Shown here: piece after piece, positions 25,463 to 34,198 of the stretch
Layout: every line of letters begins with the position of its first letter
How positions within the stretch are numbered: position 1 is the stretch's first letter
Assembly: GCF_000758685.1 (NCBI RefSeq)
Contig: NZ_CP009286.1
Location: forward strand, 2,944,501-3,008,500
Length of the DNA: 64,000 bases
Source of the DNA: Paenibacillus stellifer
GTDB taxonomy: Bacteria; Bacillota; Bacilli; Paenibacillales; Paenibacillaceae
Reading direction: 5' to 3'
Program-made: the position numbers and the translations under genes
The notes under the pieces: generated by a model
What the model was told of the DNA's origin: nothing
What the model saw: the letters and a program-made list of their open reading frames with translations, nothing else
The model's database searches: none

Positions 25463-28192
25463 ATGAGGATAGCGGAAAGCGGGCTTAAGATGACAGCGAA
25501 AAAAAAGTACGGCGGTGTCCAGCCCGTGCGGCTGGATGATCAGCCCGCAGCAGCCAAAGGGCGGGGGAAGCTGAGTATATTTATCGGCTATGCGCCGGGC
25601 GTCGGCAAAACCAGCGCCATGCTGAGCGCAGCCCAGGAGGAACATAAAGACGGAATCGATGTCGTTGCAGGCTTCGTTGACGCTCACTCAAGGCCCGATA
25701 CGACCGCTCTTGTTGAAGGTCTGGAGCAGCTGACGCCAAGGATACTCTCCGGGCAGGGAAGCCCCGTCCATGAATTTGACCTGGATCGCGCGCTAAGCCG
25801 AGGGCCCGAGATTCTGCTGCTGGATGATCTGGCTCACAGCAACGCGGCGGGATGCCGTCACAAGAAGCGGTATCTGGACGTGGAGGAGCTGCTCCGGGCA
25901 GGCATCGATGTCTATACGACACTCAATGTACAGCAGATCGAGAGCCTGGCTGATATTGTAGCCGCAATAACCGGATTCCCTGTTCAGGAACGTATACCGG
26001 ACAGCGTATTTGACAGCGCGGATCAGGTGAAATTGGTCGATATCGAACCGGATGATTTGATCGACAGGCTGAATAAAGGCAAGATATATCCCGATATTGA
26101 AGCGCAGCGGGCCGCAGAGGTGCTGTTCACCAGGGAAAAACTGACTGCTCTGCGCGAAATCGCGCTTCGCAGCACCGCAAGCCAACTGAACCGGATCGCG
26201 ATCCAAATTAGCGAGCAGGCTTCCAGAAATGAATACGATACTAAGGATCATATCTTGGTCTGCCTCTCTTCGGCGGAGTCCAATAAGAAAGTAATCCGTA
26301 CGGCGGCGAGAATGGCAGAAGCCTTTCACGGACGCTTCACCGCATTATTCGTAGAGACGCCGGAGACGATGGCGCTGAGCGCCAAGAACAAAGAAGAGCT
26401 GAGAAGCAATCTGAGACTGGCGGAACAGTTGGGCGCCCAGATTGCAACCGTATATGGCGAAGACATTCCCGCCCAGATTGCGGAATACGTCAAGACCAGC
26501 CAGGTATCCAAAATTGTATTGGGCCGCTCGCCTAATAAAAAGAGAGGGTTCGCAAAAGCAAGCGTGGTCGATAAATTGACGGCGCTCGTGCCGGGTGTCG
26601 AGACGTACATCATTCCGTACCAGCAGCCTGCCGGTTCAGGAAAGCTATCGAGGCACTCCAAGCCGCTCCGTCTGTCTCCGGCCGACCTAGGCAAGACAGC
26701 GGTCATCATCGCTGGCTGTACCCTGATCGGACTTGACTTTCAATACCTGGAAGTAAAAGAAGCGAATATCATTACGGTGTATATACTCGGCGTCCTGCTC
26801 AATGCGATGATCACGAAAGGACGGCTGTACAGCGTAGTGTCTTCGTTACTGAGCGTGCTGGTGTTCAATTACTTTTTTACGAAGCCCTATTATTCGCTGA
26901 GAGTGTACGATTCCGGCTATCCGGTGACTTTCCTTGTCATGCTGGCGGCTTCCTTTCTGACGAGCACGCTGACGATGCGGGTGCGGGATCAAGCGCGCCA
27001 ATCCGCGCAGAAGGCTTACCGCACAGAGGTTCTGCTTGAGACAAGCCGGAATTTGCAGCAGGCCCAGGACTTTCAGGCGATTGTCGGCGAAACAGCGCGG
27101 CAGATGGTGAAGCTGTTGGACCGGACGGTTATTTTCTATACCGCTTCGGATGTTGGGCTTTCCAAGCCGATGATCTATCTCAAGAACGATTTGTCCAGCC
27201 TTCCGGACATCTATATCGATGAGAATGAACGGGCGGTCGCCGATTGGGTCTATACCAATAACAAACGCGCCGGTGCGACTACGGATACCTTCTTCGGCGC
27301 CCGCTGCCTGTATCATGCCGTGCGCGGCGGAGAAACGGTCTTTGCGGTTGCCGGAGTCGTAATGGAGCAGGAAGAGCCGCTGGACGTTTTTGAGAAAAGT
27401 CTATTGATTGCGATGCTCGGGGAATGCGCACTGGCTCTTGAGAAAGACAGGCTTAACGAGAAGCAGCAGGAGATCTCGATGCAGATTCGGCAGGAACAGC
27501 TGCGAGCCAACCTGCTCCGGGGCATTTCCCATGATCTGCGCACTCCGCTTACGAGCATCACCGGAAATGCGGGAATCCTTATCGGAAATTCCGGCGTGCT
27601 GAGCGACGAGCAGAAGACAAGCCTCTATACAGATATTTACGACGATTCGATGTGGCTGATCAATCTGGTGGAGAACCTGCTCTCCATCAGCCGGATCGAG
27701 AACGATTCGATCCACTTGAATTTGCAGGCGGAATTGGTCGATGAAGTCATTTCCGAAGCTCTGCTTCATTTGAACCGTAACCGAGAGAAGCATATCATTG
27801 AGACGGATGTGGAAGATGAACTGCTCATGGCCCGGATGGACCCCCGCCTCATTATTCAAGTGCTGATCAATCTGGTGGACAATGCCATAACCTACACCCA
27901 GGTTGGTTCCCGCATCAGGATTTCGGCAAGGCGTGAGGGGCGATGGGTGAATATTGAAGTGGCTGACGACGGGCCCGGTATTACGGATGATACGAAAACC
28001 CGTCTGTTCGAGATGTTCTATACGGCGAACAATATTCGCGGGGACGGGCGCCGGGGCCTCGGCCTTGGTCTTTCTCTGTGCAAATCTATTGTCAACGCTC
28101 ATGGCGGTACGATAAATGTCAGAGATCAGGTTCCAAGAGGAGCCGTGTTTTATTTTACCCTACAGGCGGCAGAGGTGAATGTGTATGAATAA
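25463..28192 (+). CDS. kdpD: sensor histidine kinase for potassium, KdpD
   Basis: 909 aa, full length. The N-terminal KdpD domain has a Walker A-like IGYAPGVGKTSAML and LLDDLAHSNAAG. A universal-stress domain follows at about 255-390 (ILVCLSSAESNKKVIRTAA ... GRFTALFV), resembling the region by which S. aureus KdpD binds c-di-AMP. Four helices lie at about 410-510, then a GAF-like region, HisKA with ISHDLRTPLTSITGN (His near residue 690), and HATPase with NLVDNAITY and GLGLGLSLCKSIV. It senses low K+ and phosphorylates KdpE. An alternative ATG lies at 25490. Its 3' end overlaps kdpE by 14 bases. Confidence 0.93.
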   Translation: MRIAESGLKMTAKKKYGGVQPVRLDDQPAAAKGRGKLSIFIGYAPGVGKTSAMLSAAQEEHKDGIDVVAGFVDAHSRPDTTALVEGLEQLTPRILSGQGSPVHEFDLDRALSRGPEILLLDDLAHSNAAGCRHKKRYLDVEELLRAGIDVYTTLNVQQIESLADIVAAITGFPVQERIPDSVFDSADQVKLVDIEPDDLIDRLNKGKIYPDIEAQRAAEVLFTREKLTALREIALRSTASQLNRIAIQISEQASRNEYDTKDHILVCLSSAESNKKVIRTAARMAEAFHGRFTALFVETPETMALSAKNKEELRSNLRLAEQLGAQIATVYGEDIPAQIAEYVKTSQVSKIVLGRSPNKKRGFAKASVVDKLTALVPGVETYIIPYQQPAGSGKLSRHSKPLRLSPADLGKTAVIIAGCTLIGLDFQYLEVKEANIITVYILGVLLNAMITKGRLYSVVSSLLSVLVFNYFFTKPYYSLRVYDSGYPVTFLVMLAASFLTSTLTMRVRDQARQSAQKAYRTEVLLETSRNLQQAQDFQAIVGETARQMVKLLDRTVIFYTASDVGLSKPMIYLKNDLSSLPDIYIDENERAVADWVYTNNKRAGATTDTFFGARCLYHAVRGGETVFAVAGVVMEQEEPLDVFEKSLLIAMLGECALALEKDRLNEKQQEISMQIRQEQLRANLLRGISHDLRTPLTSITGNAGILIGNSGVLSDEQKTSLYTDIYDDSMWLINLVENLLSISRIENDSIHLNLQAELVDEVISEALLHLNRNREKHIIETDVEDELLMARMDPRLIIQVLINLVDNAITYTQVGSRIRISARREGRWVNIEVADDGPGITDDTKTRLFEMFYTANNIRGDGRRGLGLGLSLCKSIVNAHGGTINVRDQVPRGAVFYFTLQAAEVNVYE

Positions 28193-28886
28193 ACCCTTTA
28201 TACTGGTCGTGGAGGACGACAGACCGATCCGCAAGCTGATCACGACTACACTGGAAACCCAGGGCTATCGGTATCATACGGCGGAGACGGGCGAAGCCTC
28301 GATCATCGAGGCGGTATCCCGGCAGCCGGATTTGATGATCCTGGATTTGGGTCTGCCCGACATGGATGGAGTGGATATCATCCGGAAAGTGCGGGCCTGG
28401 TCGAACCTGCCCATTATCGTAGTCAGCGCCCGCAGCGAGGACCGCGACAAGATCGAGGCGCTGGATGCAGGCGCGGACGATTACCTGACCAAGCCGTTCA
28501 GCGTGGAAGAATTGCTGGCAAGACTTCGCGTCAGTCTGCGGCGAATCCGCTATGACAGCGAGAAGCTGATGAAGGATGCATCCACCTTCGTGAACGGTCC
28601 CCTTAAGATCGACTATTCGGCGGGATGCGTCTGGCTGGACGATGAGGAAATTCATTTGACGCCAAGTGAATACAAGCTTCTATGCTTATTGGCCAAAAAT
28701 GTGGGCAAAGTGCTGACGCATAATTATATCCTGCATGCCATCTGGGGCAATCATCCTTACGATGTCCCGGCGCTTCGCGTATTTATGGCGACGCTGCGCA
28801 AAAAAATTGAAGTCACGCCTGCGCATCCGAAGCTGATTCAGACCCATATCGGAATCGGATACCGTATGATTCAGGTCGGCGACTAA
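28179..28886 (+). CDS. kdpE: OmpR-family response regulator KdpE
   Basis: 235 aa. The receiver domain has ILVVEDDRPIRKLI, phospho-acceptor Asp in LMILDLGLPDMDGV, and DYLTKPFSVEELLARL. The C-terminal winged helix has HLTPSEYKLLCLLAKNVGKVLTH and YIGIGYRM-type ends (QTHIGIGYRMIQ). The start overlaps kdpD, so the two are coupled. It activates kdp transcription under K+ limitation. The three TCTTAAT operator copies in this region suit its tandem-repeat binding mode. Confidence 0.94.
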   Translation: MCMNKPFILVVEDDRPIRKLITTTLETQGYRYHTAETGEASIIEAVSRQPDLMILDLGLPDMDGVDIIRKVRAWSNLPIIVVSARSEDRDKIEALDAGADDYLTKPFSVEELLARLRVSLRRIRYDSEKLMKDASTFVNGPLKIDYSAGCVWLDDEEIHLTPSEYKLLCLLAKNVGKVLTHNYILHAIWGNHPYDVPALRVFMATLRKKIEVTPAHPKLIQTHIGIGYRMIQVGD

Positions 28887-28962
28887 GGCGAATAAGGCCG
28901 ATTAGTCATAAGCTATTATTACATTTATATCGAATCTCTTGAGGTTACATCGAATCTTACTA

Positions 28963-28995
28963 AGAGGCCATGCTCATCTAGAGCCTGGTCTTTTT
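28963..28995 (+). terminator. terminator after kdpE
   Basis: An imperfect stem, AGGCCATGCTC with GAGCCTGGTC, is followed by five T residues. It separates kdpDE from the structural kdp units. Confidence 0.5.
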
Positions 28996-29019
28996 GGCAT
29001 GGAGTTTGAGCTGCTTCGA

Positions 29020-29086
29020 TCTTAAGGCGATCTTAATTCCATTCATCCAGACTCTAATCCTAAACTAACGGCCGGAGTGTTACGCT
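29020..29086 (+). promoter_or_regulatory. KdpE-type operator/promoter B, upstream of the 110-aa gene
   Basis: TCTTAAG at 29020-29026 and TCTTAAT at 29031-29037 (11-bp period), TCTAAT at 29053 (22 bp further), and TACGCT as -10 at 29081-29086, exactly 50 bp after the second repeat start. The same spacing is found in copy C. No consensus -35 is present. Confidence 0.72.
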
Positions 29087-29125
29087 GAATGCCGTAATCA
29101 TGTAGATAACAGGGGAGAGAGGAAG

Positions 29126-29458
29126 ATGAATGGATTTTTTAAGCTGACGGGTATAATTGCGCTGATTGTGGTGTTTCTGTATCTGGTCAAAAAATTCTGG
29201 GATAAACGGTACTTCGATAAGCTGACCGAAGGCGGAATCTATGAAGATCGTATCGTCTATCAGGCGGCCGAGCAGTTTGCCAAAGGTGTGCCTGCGGAAC
29301 GGATTATGGAATTGCTGCTTACCAGTTACGAATTCAACGAAGCGATGGCCCAGGATACACTGCGAATGGCGCTGCCACACCGCAAAGACGGTGACGGAGG
29401 TTATCAGGGCTTTATTCAGGCTGCCAATCAGGTGCTGGGGGACGAAGTGTATTTTTGA
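29126..29458 (+). CDS. small membrane-anchored protein in the kdp regulon
   Basis: A 110-aa protein of a family I do not recognise. An N-terminal membrane helix (FKLTGIIALIVVFLYLVKKFW) is followed by a soluble helical part (YQAAEQFAKGVPAERIMELLLTSYEFNEAMAQDTL) that resembles the small helix-turn units of DUF2674- or SHOCT-like domains without a clear match. GGGAGAGAGG precedes the ATG. It has its own KdpE-type promoter, and the next KdpE-type operator begins two bases after its stop, so it is probably induced with kdpFABC. It may be a regulator or stabiliser of the Kdp complex; this is inferred from location. Confidence 0.7.
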   Translation: MNGFFKLTGIIALIVVFLYLVKKFWDKRYFDKLTEGGIYEDRIVYQAAEQFAKGVPAERIMELLLTSYEFNEAMAQDTLRMALPHRKDGDGGYQGFIQAANQVLGDEVYF

Positions 29459-29460
29459 AA

Positions 29461-29527
29461 TCTTAATGCGATCTTAATCTCTTGCCGCTAGATTCTAATC
29501 CTGAATTAATGACGGAAATGCTACGCT
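29461..29527 (+). promoter_or_regulatory. KdpE-type operator/promoter C, upstream of kdpFABC
   Basis: TCTTAAT at 29461-29467 and 29472-29478 (11-bp period), TCTAAT at 29494 (22 bp further), and TACGCT at 29522-29527, 50 bp after the second repeat start. It aligns with copy B nearly base for base over about 65 bp, so one is a duplication of the other. Confidence 0.75.
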
Positions 29528-29576
29528 TAATCCCATAAAGAAACCATACGCAAGAATAACAAGGAGGAAGAATTCC

Positions 29577-29681
29577 ATGCTGGATGTCTACATGGTTGCC
29601 GCGCTGCTCGTGCTCGTCCTGCTCATGATCGGACTTGAACGATGGGCAGTCCGCACGGGTGAAGAGGGGAGCGAACGCTGA
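29577..29681 (+). CDS. 34-aa single-helix membrane peptide, first gene of the kdp structural operon
   Basis: It begins MLDVYMVAALLVLVLLMIGL and ends with a charged tail (ERWAVRTGEEGSER). AAGGAGGAA lies seven bases before the ATG. The stop codon overlaps the kdpF start (TGATG), so the two are translationally coupled. It consists of one membrane helix plus a short hydrophilic C-terminus, slightly larger than KdpF. I do not recognise a family. Location suggests a second small accessory subunit or assembly factor of the Kdp pump. Confidence 0.75.
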   Translation: MLDVYMVAALLVLVLLMIGLERWAVRTGEEGSER

Positions 29682-29761
29682 TGATTTGGGGATTGTTCGT
29701 CGTCATCGCCGCACTTCTGCTCTATTTGACCTACGCGCTTATTAATCCGGAACGTTTTTAG
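29681..29761 (+). CDS. kdpF: potassium-transporting ATPase small subunit KdpF
   Basis: 26 aa: a single hydrophobic helix (MIWGLFVVIAALLLYLTYAL) ending INPERF, which matches the classic KdpF pattern (hydrophobic helix, then NPE-F). It stabilises the KdpABC complex. The start overlaps the preceding small gene, and kdpA begins 23 bp downstream. Confidence 0.88.
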   Translation: MIWGLFVVIAALLLYLTYALINPERF

Positions 29762-29784
29762 GGTAACTCCAGGAGGGATTTCCA

Positions 29785-31461
29785 GTGACCATGATTTCTT
29801 ATCTCGCAATCGCAGTAACTCTATTAATAGCCTTTCTGCTGGCGCGTCCTGCGGGGCTGTATATGGCGAAGGTGTTCGATTATGAAGCAACGGGGCTTGA
29901 CCGGTGGTTCGGATGGATCGAGAAGCCGCTCTACAAGATAGGGGGCATTCGGCAGGAGAACCAGACGTGGAAGCAATATGCGATAGCGCTCGTTCTCAGC
30001 AACACCGTTATGATTTTGCTCGTCTATCTGATCTTCCGTCTGCAGGGCGTGCTGCCGCTTAATCCAAGCGGAATTCAGTCGATGGAACCGACGCTTGCCT
30101 TCAATACGGCGATCAGCTTCATGACGAATACGAATCTGCAGCATTACAGCGGCGAGAGCGGCCTGTCATACTTATCCCAAATGATTGCCATCGTCTTCAT
30201 GATGTTTGCCGCTCCGGCATCCGCACTCGCTGGCGCCATCGCCTTCATTCGCGGGCTTTCGGGCAAGCCGCTGGGCAACTTCTTCGCCGATATGATCCGC
30301 TGCATTACCCGCATCCTGCTGCCGATATCCTTCGTGCTTGCCCTGGTCTTCGTCGCGATGGGCGTCCCGCAGACGCTGCATGGAACGGCAATGGCAACCA
30401 CGCTAGAGGGAGCAGCGCAGGAAATTGCCAGAGGGCCTGTGGCCTCGTTCCTGTCGATCAAGGAGCTCGGGAATAACGGCGGCGGATTCTTCGGCGTCAA
30501 CTCGGCGCATCCCTTTGAGAATCCAAGCGGGCTGAGCAACTTTATTCAGATTATCCTGATGCTGCTGCTGCCAGCTTCACTGCCTTTCACCTATGGCAAA
30601 ATGGTGGGCAACAAGAAGCAGGGCCGCGTTCTCTTCGTATCCATGATCGTGATGCTGATCGTTCTGCTGAGCACATCTCTGGCGAGCGAAAACGCAGGCA
30701 ACCCGGTGATCAACGCGATGGGCGTTCAGCATAATCAAGGCTCCATGGAGGGAAAAGAGGTGCGTTTCGGTGTAGCCGAATCCGCTCTGTATTCGGTCGT
30801 AACGACAGCCTCAGAGACGGGCGCGGTCAATACGATGCATGATTCACTGACGCCTCTCGGCGGCCTGGTTACGCTTGGCAATATGATGCTCAACACGGTG
30901 TTCGGCGGGGTGGGCGCCGGATTTATCAACGTGCTGATGTACGCTATGATCGCTGTCTTCCTCTCCGGTCTAATGGTCGGACGGACGCCGGAGTTTCTCG
31001 GCAAGAAGATTGAGGGCAAGGAGATGAAGCTGATTGCCGTTACGCTGATCATTAACCCGCTGCTGATCCTGCTGCCTACCGCCCTGGCGCTGTACGCTCA
31101 TCCAGATACGATCTCGAATCCCGGTTATCACGGATTATCTCAGGCTCTGTATGAATATACATCCGCTGCTGCTAACAACGGATCAGGATTCGAAGGGCTT
31201 GGAGACGCCAATCCGTTCTGGAACATATCCACTGGCATCGTAATGTTCCTGGGACGTTACTTCTCCGTCATAACAATGCTGGCAGTTGCTGGCTCTCTGG
31301 CGTCCAAGAAGAGTGTACCGGAGACAGCGGGGACGTTCCGGACGGACAACGCCTTGTTCGGAACCGTGTTTATCGGAGCGGTCCTCATTGTAGGAGCGCT
31401 GACATTCTTCCCGGCCGTTGCACTCGGACCGATTGCCGAATATTTGACGCTGAAACCATAG
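29785..31461 (+). CDS. kdpA: potassium-transporting ATPase subunit KdpA
   Basis: 558 aa. The K+-binding, channel-like subunit, with four selectivity-filter repeats: TNTNLQHYSGESGL, GNNGGGFFGVNSAHPFENP, SETGAVNTMHDSLTPLGG and AAANNGSGFEGLGDANPFWN. About ten helices. AGGAGGG precedes the start codon. Full length, with all filter glycines present. Confidence 0.96.
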   Translation: MTMISYLAIAVTLLIAFLLARPAGLYMAKVFDYEATGLDRWFGWIEKPLYKIGGIRQENQTWKQYAIALVLSNTVMILLVYLIFRLQGVLPLNPSGIQSMEPTLAFNTAISFMTNTNLQHYSGESGLSYLSQMIAIVFMMFAAPASALAGAIAFIRGLSGKPLGNFFADMIRCITRILLPISFVLALVFVAMGVPQTLHGTAMATTLEGAAQEIARGPVASFLSIKELGNNGGGFFGVNSAHPFENPSGLSNFIQIILMLLLPASLPFTYGKMVGNKKQGRVLFVSMIVMLIVLLSTSLASENAGNPVINAMGVQHNQGSMEGKEVRFGVAESALYSVVTTASETGAVNTMHDSLTPLGGLVTLGNMMLNTVFGGVGAGFINVLMYAMIAVFLSGLMVGRTPEFLGKKIEGKEMKLIAVTLIINPLLILLPTALALYAHPDTISNPGYHGLSQALYEYTSAAANNGSGFEGLGDANPFWNISTGIVMFLGRYFSVITMLAVAGSLASKKSVPETAGTFRTDNALFGTVFIGAVLIVGALTFFPAVALGPIAEYLTLKP

Positions 31462-31488
31462 AGCTACCCGGATGGAGGAAACAATCGT

Positions 31489-33516
31489 ATGAGCAAACGT
31501 AAAAGCGTGTTAACGCGTGATATTGTGAGTCAGGCGGTCAAACAGTCATTTATTAAACTTGATCCTAGGATTATGCTGCGGAACCCCGTTATGTTCGTCG
31601 TGGAAGCCGGATTTCTAATCACGGTGTTCCTGCTGTTCGTGCCGGATGCCTTCGGCGTGAGCGTATCAACGGGCTTCAATATTTCCGTCGCTCTCATTCT
31701 TCTCTTTACGCTGCTGTTCGCCAACTTTGCGGAGGCACTGGCCGAGGGAAGAGGGAAGGCGCAGGCGGATTCGCTTAAGAAGACCAAGAAAGAGATTATG
31801 GCTAACAAAATAACCGGACAGGGCGTCAAGCAGGTGCCTTCCACCGAGCTGCGCAAAGGCGACGTGGTCGTTGTCATCCAGGGCGAGATGATTCCCGGCG
31901 ACGGCGAAGTTATTGAGGGCTTGGCTTCGGTTGACGAATCGGCTATTACCGGCGAGTCTGCACCAGTTATTAAGGAAGCGGGAGGCGACTTCAGCTCGGT
32001 TACCGGTGGAACCAAGGTGATCAGCGACCGGATCAAGGTGCGGATCACCAGCGATCCCGGCGAGTCCTTTCTGGACCGGATGATTTCGCTGGTTGAGGGT
32101 GCCAAACGGCAAAAGACGCCCAATGAAATCGCCTTGAACACCGTTTTGGTGAGTTTGACCATCATTTTTCTGCTTGTGGTGATCACTCTGCCGTTCTATG
32201 CCGATTATCTGGGTATTCAGCTTCAGGTTCCCGTCCTGATCGCACTTCTCGTATGTCTGATCCCGACGACGATCGGCGGACTGCTGTCCGCAATCGGGAT
32301 TGCGGGGATGGACCGCGTCACCCAGTTCAATGTGCTGGCGATGTCCGGCAAGGCTGTCGAAGCGTCGGGCGATATCAACACCATTATTCTTGATAAAACG
32401 GGCACGATTACTTACGGCAACCGCATGGCCAGCGAGTTCGTTCCGGTCGGCAATTACAGCGCTCAGGAAGTGGGCGTATGGGCCGCAGTCAGCTCGGTTC
32501 AGGACGAGACGCCGGAGGGCCGCTCCGTGCTGGAGCTGCTGAACAAGCAGGGCTTGTCGTTCCCCCAGAGTGTGGCGGAAGGCGCTGACTTTATCGAATT
32601 CAAGGCGGAGACCCGTATGAGCGGCGTTGATCTGAAGGATGGCCGGAAGGTCAGAAAAGGTGCGGTCGATGCCGTCAAGATGTGGGTAGCGGATCAGGGA
32701 GGCGTCATTCCCTCCGGGCTGCAGGAGAACAGCAACGCTATCGCCACCGCTGGAGGCACACCCTTGGCGGTGGCCGTGGATCAGACGATATACGGGCTGA
32801 TTTATTTGAAGGATACCGTCAAGCCGGGGATGAGAGAACGCTTCGATCAGATGCGGAAGATGGGCATCAAGACGATCATGTGTACGGGCGACAACCCGCT
32901 GACGGCTGCGACGATCGCCGCGGAGGCGGGTGTGGACGCTTTTATCGCCGAGAGCAAGCCGGAGGATAAAATCGCGGTTATCCGCCGCGAGCAGGCGGAA
33001 GGGAAGCTGGTCGCCATGACAGGCGATGGAACGAATGATGCTCCGGCACTGGCGCAGGCGGATGTCGGGATCGCCATGAACAGCGGGACGGTTGCGGCCA
33101 AGGAGGCGGCCAACATGGTCGATCTGGATTCCGACCCCTCGAAGATCATTGAGGTTGTGTCGATCGGGAAGCAGCTGCTGATGACGCGCGGAGCGCTAAC
33201 GACATTCAGCATTGCGAACGATATCGCCAAGTATTTCGCCATCATTCCCGCAATGTTCATGGTGGCGATTCCCGAGATGAAGGTGCTGAACATTATGGGG
33301 CTGCATTCGCCGATGTCGGCCATCCTGTCGGCTCTTATCTTTAATGCCATCATAATCCCTCTGCTGATCCCTCTGGCGATGAAGGGAGTCGCCTACAAGC
33401 CGATGAGTTCATCCCGGCTGCTGAGCCGCAACCTGCTGGTCTACGGCCTGGGCGGAATTATCGCACCGTTTATCGGCATCAAGCTGATCGACCTGCTCGT
33501 TCAATTTATGGTTTAG
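31489..33516 (+). CDS. kdpB: potassium-transporting P-type ATPase subunit KdpB
   Basis: 675 aa. [14 protein letters not shown] is the actuator motif, [13 protein letters not shown] the phosphorylation site (Asp near residue 302), and [18 protein letters not shown] the hinge motif. Full length. It hydrolyses ATP to drive K+ uptake with KdpA. TGGAGGAA lies just upstream. kdpC starts 14 bp after the stop. Confidence 0.97.
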   Translation: MSKRKSVLTRDIVSQAVKQSFIKLDPRIMLRNPVMFVVEAGFLITVFLLFVPDAFGVSVSTGFNISVALILLFTLLFANFAEALAEGRGKAQADSLKKTKKEIMANKITGQGVKQVPSTELRKGDVVVVIQGEMIPGDGEVIEGLASVDESAITGESAPVIKEAGGDFSSVTGGTKVISDRIKVRITSDPGESFLDRMISLVEGAKRQKTPNEIALNTVLVSLTIIFLLVVITLPFYADYLGIQLQVPVLIALLVCLIPTTIGGLLSAIGIAGMDRVTQFNVLAMSGKAVEASGDINTIILDKTGTITYGNRMASEFVPVGNYSAQEVGVWAAVSSVQDETPEGRSVLELLNKQGLSFPQSVAEGADFIEFKAETRMSGVDLKDGRKVRKGAVDAVKMWVADQGGVIPSGLQENSNAIATAGGTPLAVAVDQTIYGLIYLKDTVKPGMRERFDQMRKMGIKTIMCTGDNPLTAATIAAEAGVDAFIAESKPEDKIAVIRREQAEGKLVAMTGDGTNDAPALAQADVGIAMNSGTVAAKEAANMVDLDSDPSKIIEVVSIGKQLLMTRGALTTFSIANDIAKYFAIIPAMFMVAIPEMKVLNIMGLHSPMSAILSALIFNAIIIPLLIPLAMKGVAYKPMSSSRLLSRNLLVYGLGGIIAPFIGIKLIDLLVQFMV

Positions 33517-33530
33517 GAGATGACCAATAG

Positions 33531-34118
33531 ATGAAGACTACAGCCATGAAGACGATTATCATAACAGTCAGAACGAGCATCCTGCTCATGGTTCTTATAC
33601 TCGTGTATCAATTGGCGGTAACGGGCATTGCGCAAGCAGCAATGCCGCATAAGGCGAACGGAAGCCTGATCTACGACGGAAAGAAGCTGATCGGCTCCGA
33701 GCTGATCGGACAATCATTCACCTCGCCGAGATATTTTCAAGGAAGAGTCTCCAGCATTGACTACAACGCTGCGTCTTCAGGTACACCGAACTACGCTCCT
33801 TCCAATCCCGATATGCTGAAACGGGTTCAGGATTCCATTACGCAGTGGAAAGCCAATAACCCGGATGTGCCTCTCCGGCAGCTGCCTATCGATCTCATTT
33901 CGAATTCAGGCTCCGGCCTGGACCCGGATATTTCACCCGCTTCGGCCCGCGCCCAGATTCCGAGAATCAGCAGCCTGACCGGAATTCCGGCGGAACAACT
34001 GGAGCAATTGGTGAAGGAGCATACGGCCGGACGCGATCTTGGGCTCTTTGGCGAAGAACATGTTAATGTGCTGAAGCTGAACATCGCGTTGTCGAAATTG
34101 CCGGCGAACAAGCATTAA
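33531..34118 (+). CDS. kdpC: potassium-transporting ATPase subunit KdpC
   Basis: 195 aa. One N-terminal helix ([20 protein letters not shown]), then the periplasm-type domain with [41 protein letters not shown] and LPANKH at the end; all are KdpC hallmarks. It assembles with KdpA and KdpB. GGAGATGACC precedes the ATG. Confidence 0.95.
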   Translation: MKTTAMKTIIITVRTSILLMVLILVYQLAVTGIAQAAMPHKANGSLIYDGKKLIGSELIGQSFTSPRYFQGRVSSIDYNAASSGTPNYAPSNPDMLKRVQDSITQWKANNPDVPLRQLPIDLISNSGSGLDPDISPASARAQIPRISSLTGIPAEQLEQLVKEHTAGRDLGLFGEEHVNVLKLNIALSKLPANKH

Positions 34119-34130
34119 TGAAGTGCATAA

Positions 34131-34160
34131 GCCCTGTCTGCCTACATGAGCAGACAGGGC
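34131..34160 (+). other. perfect 11-bp intercistronic stem-loop without T-run
   Basis: GCCCTGTCTGC and GCAGACAGGGC pair around an eight-base loop between kdpC and the KdpD-like gene. With no T-run it is more likely an mRNA-stabilising or processing hairpin that sets relative expression than a full terminator. Confidence 0.55.
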
Positions 34161-34198
34161 CGATTGCCGTTCGGATATGAATAAGGGGGAAGAGTCGA

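Noticed and set aside
28929..28958. ATCGAATCT repeated twice, 20 bp apart, after kdpE
   Set aside because: Two short copies with no link to a promoter or gene; likely chance in AT-rich spacer.
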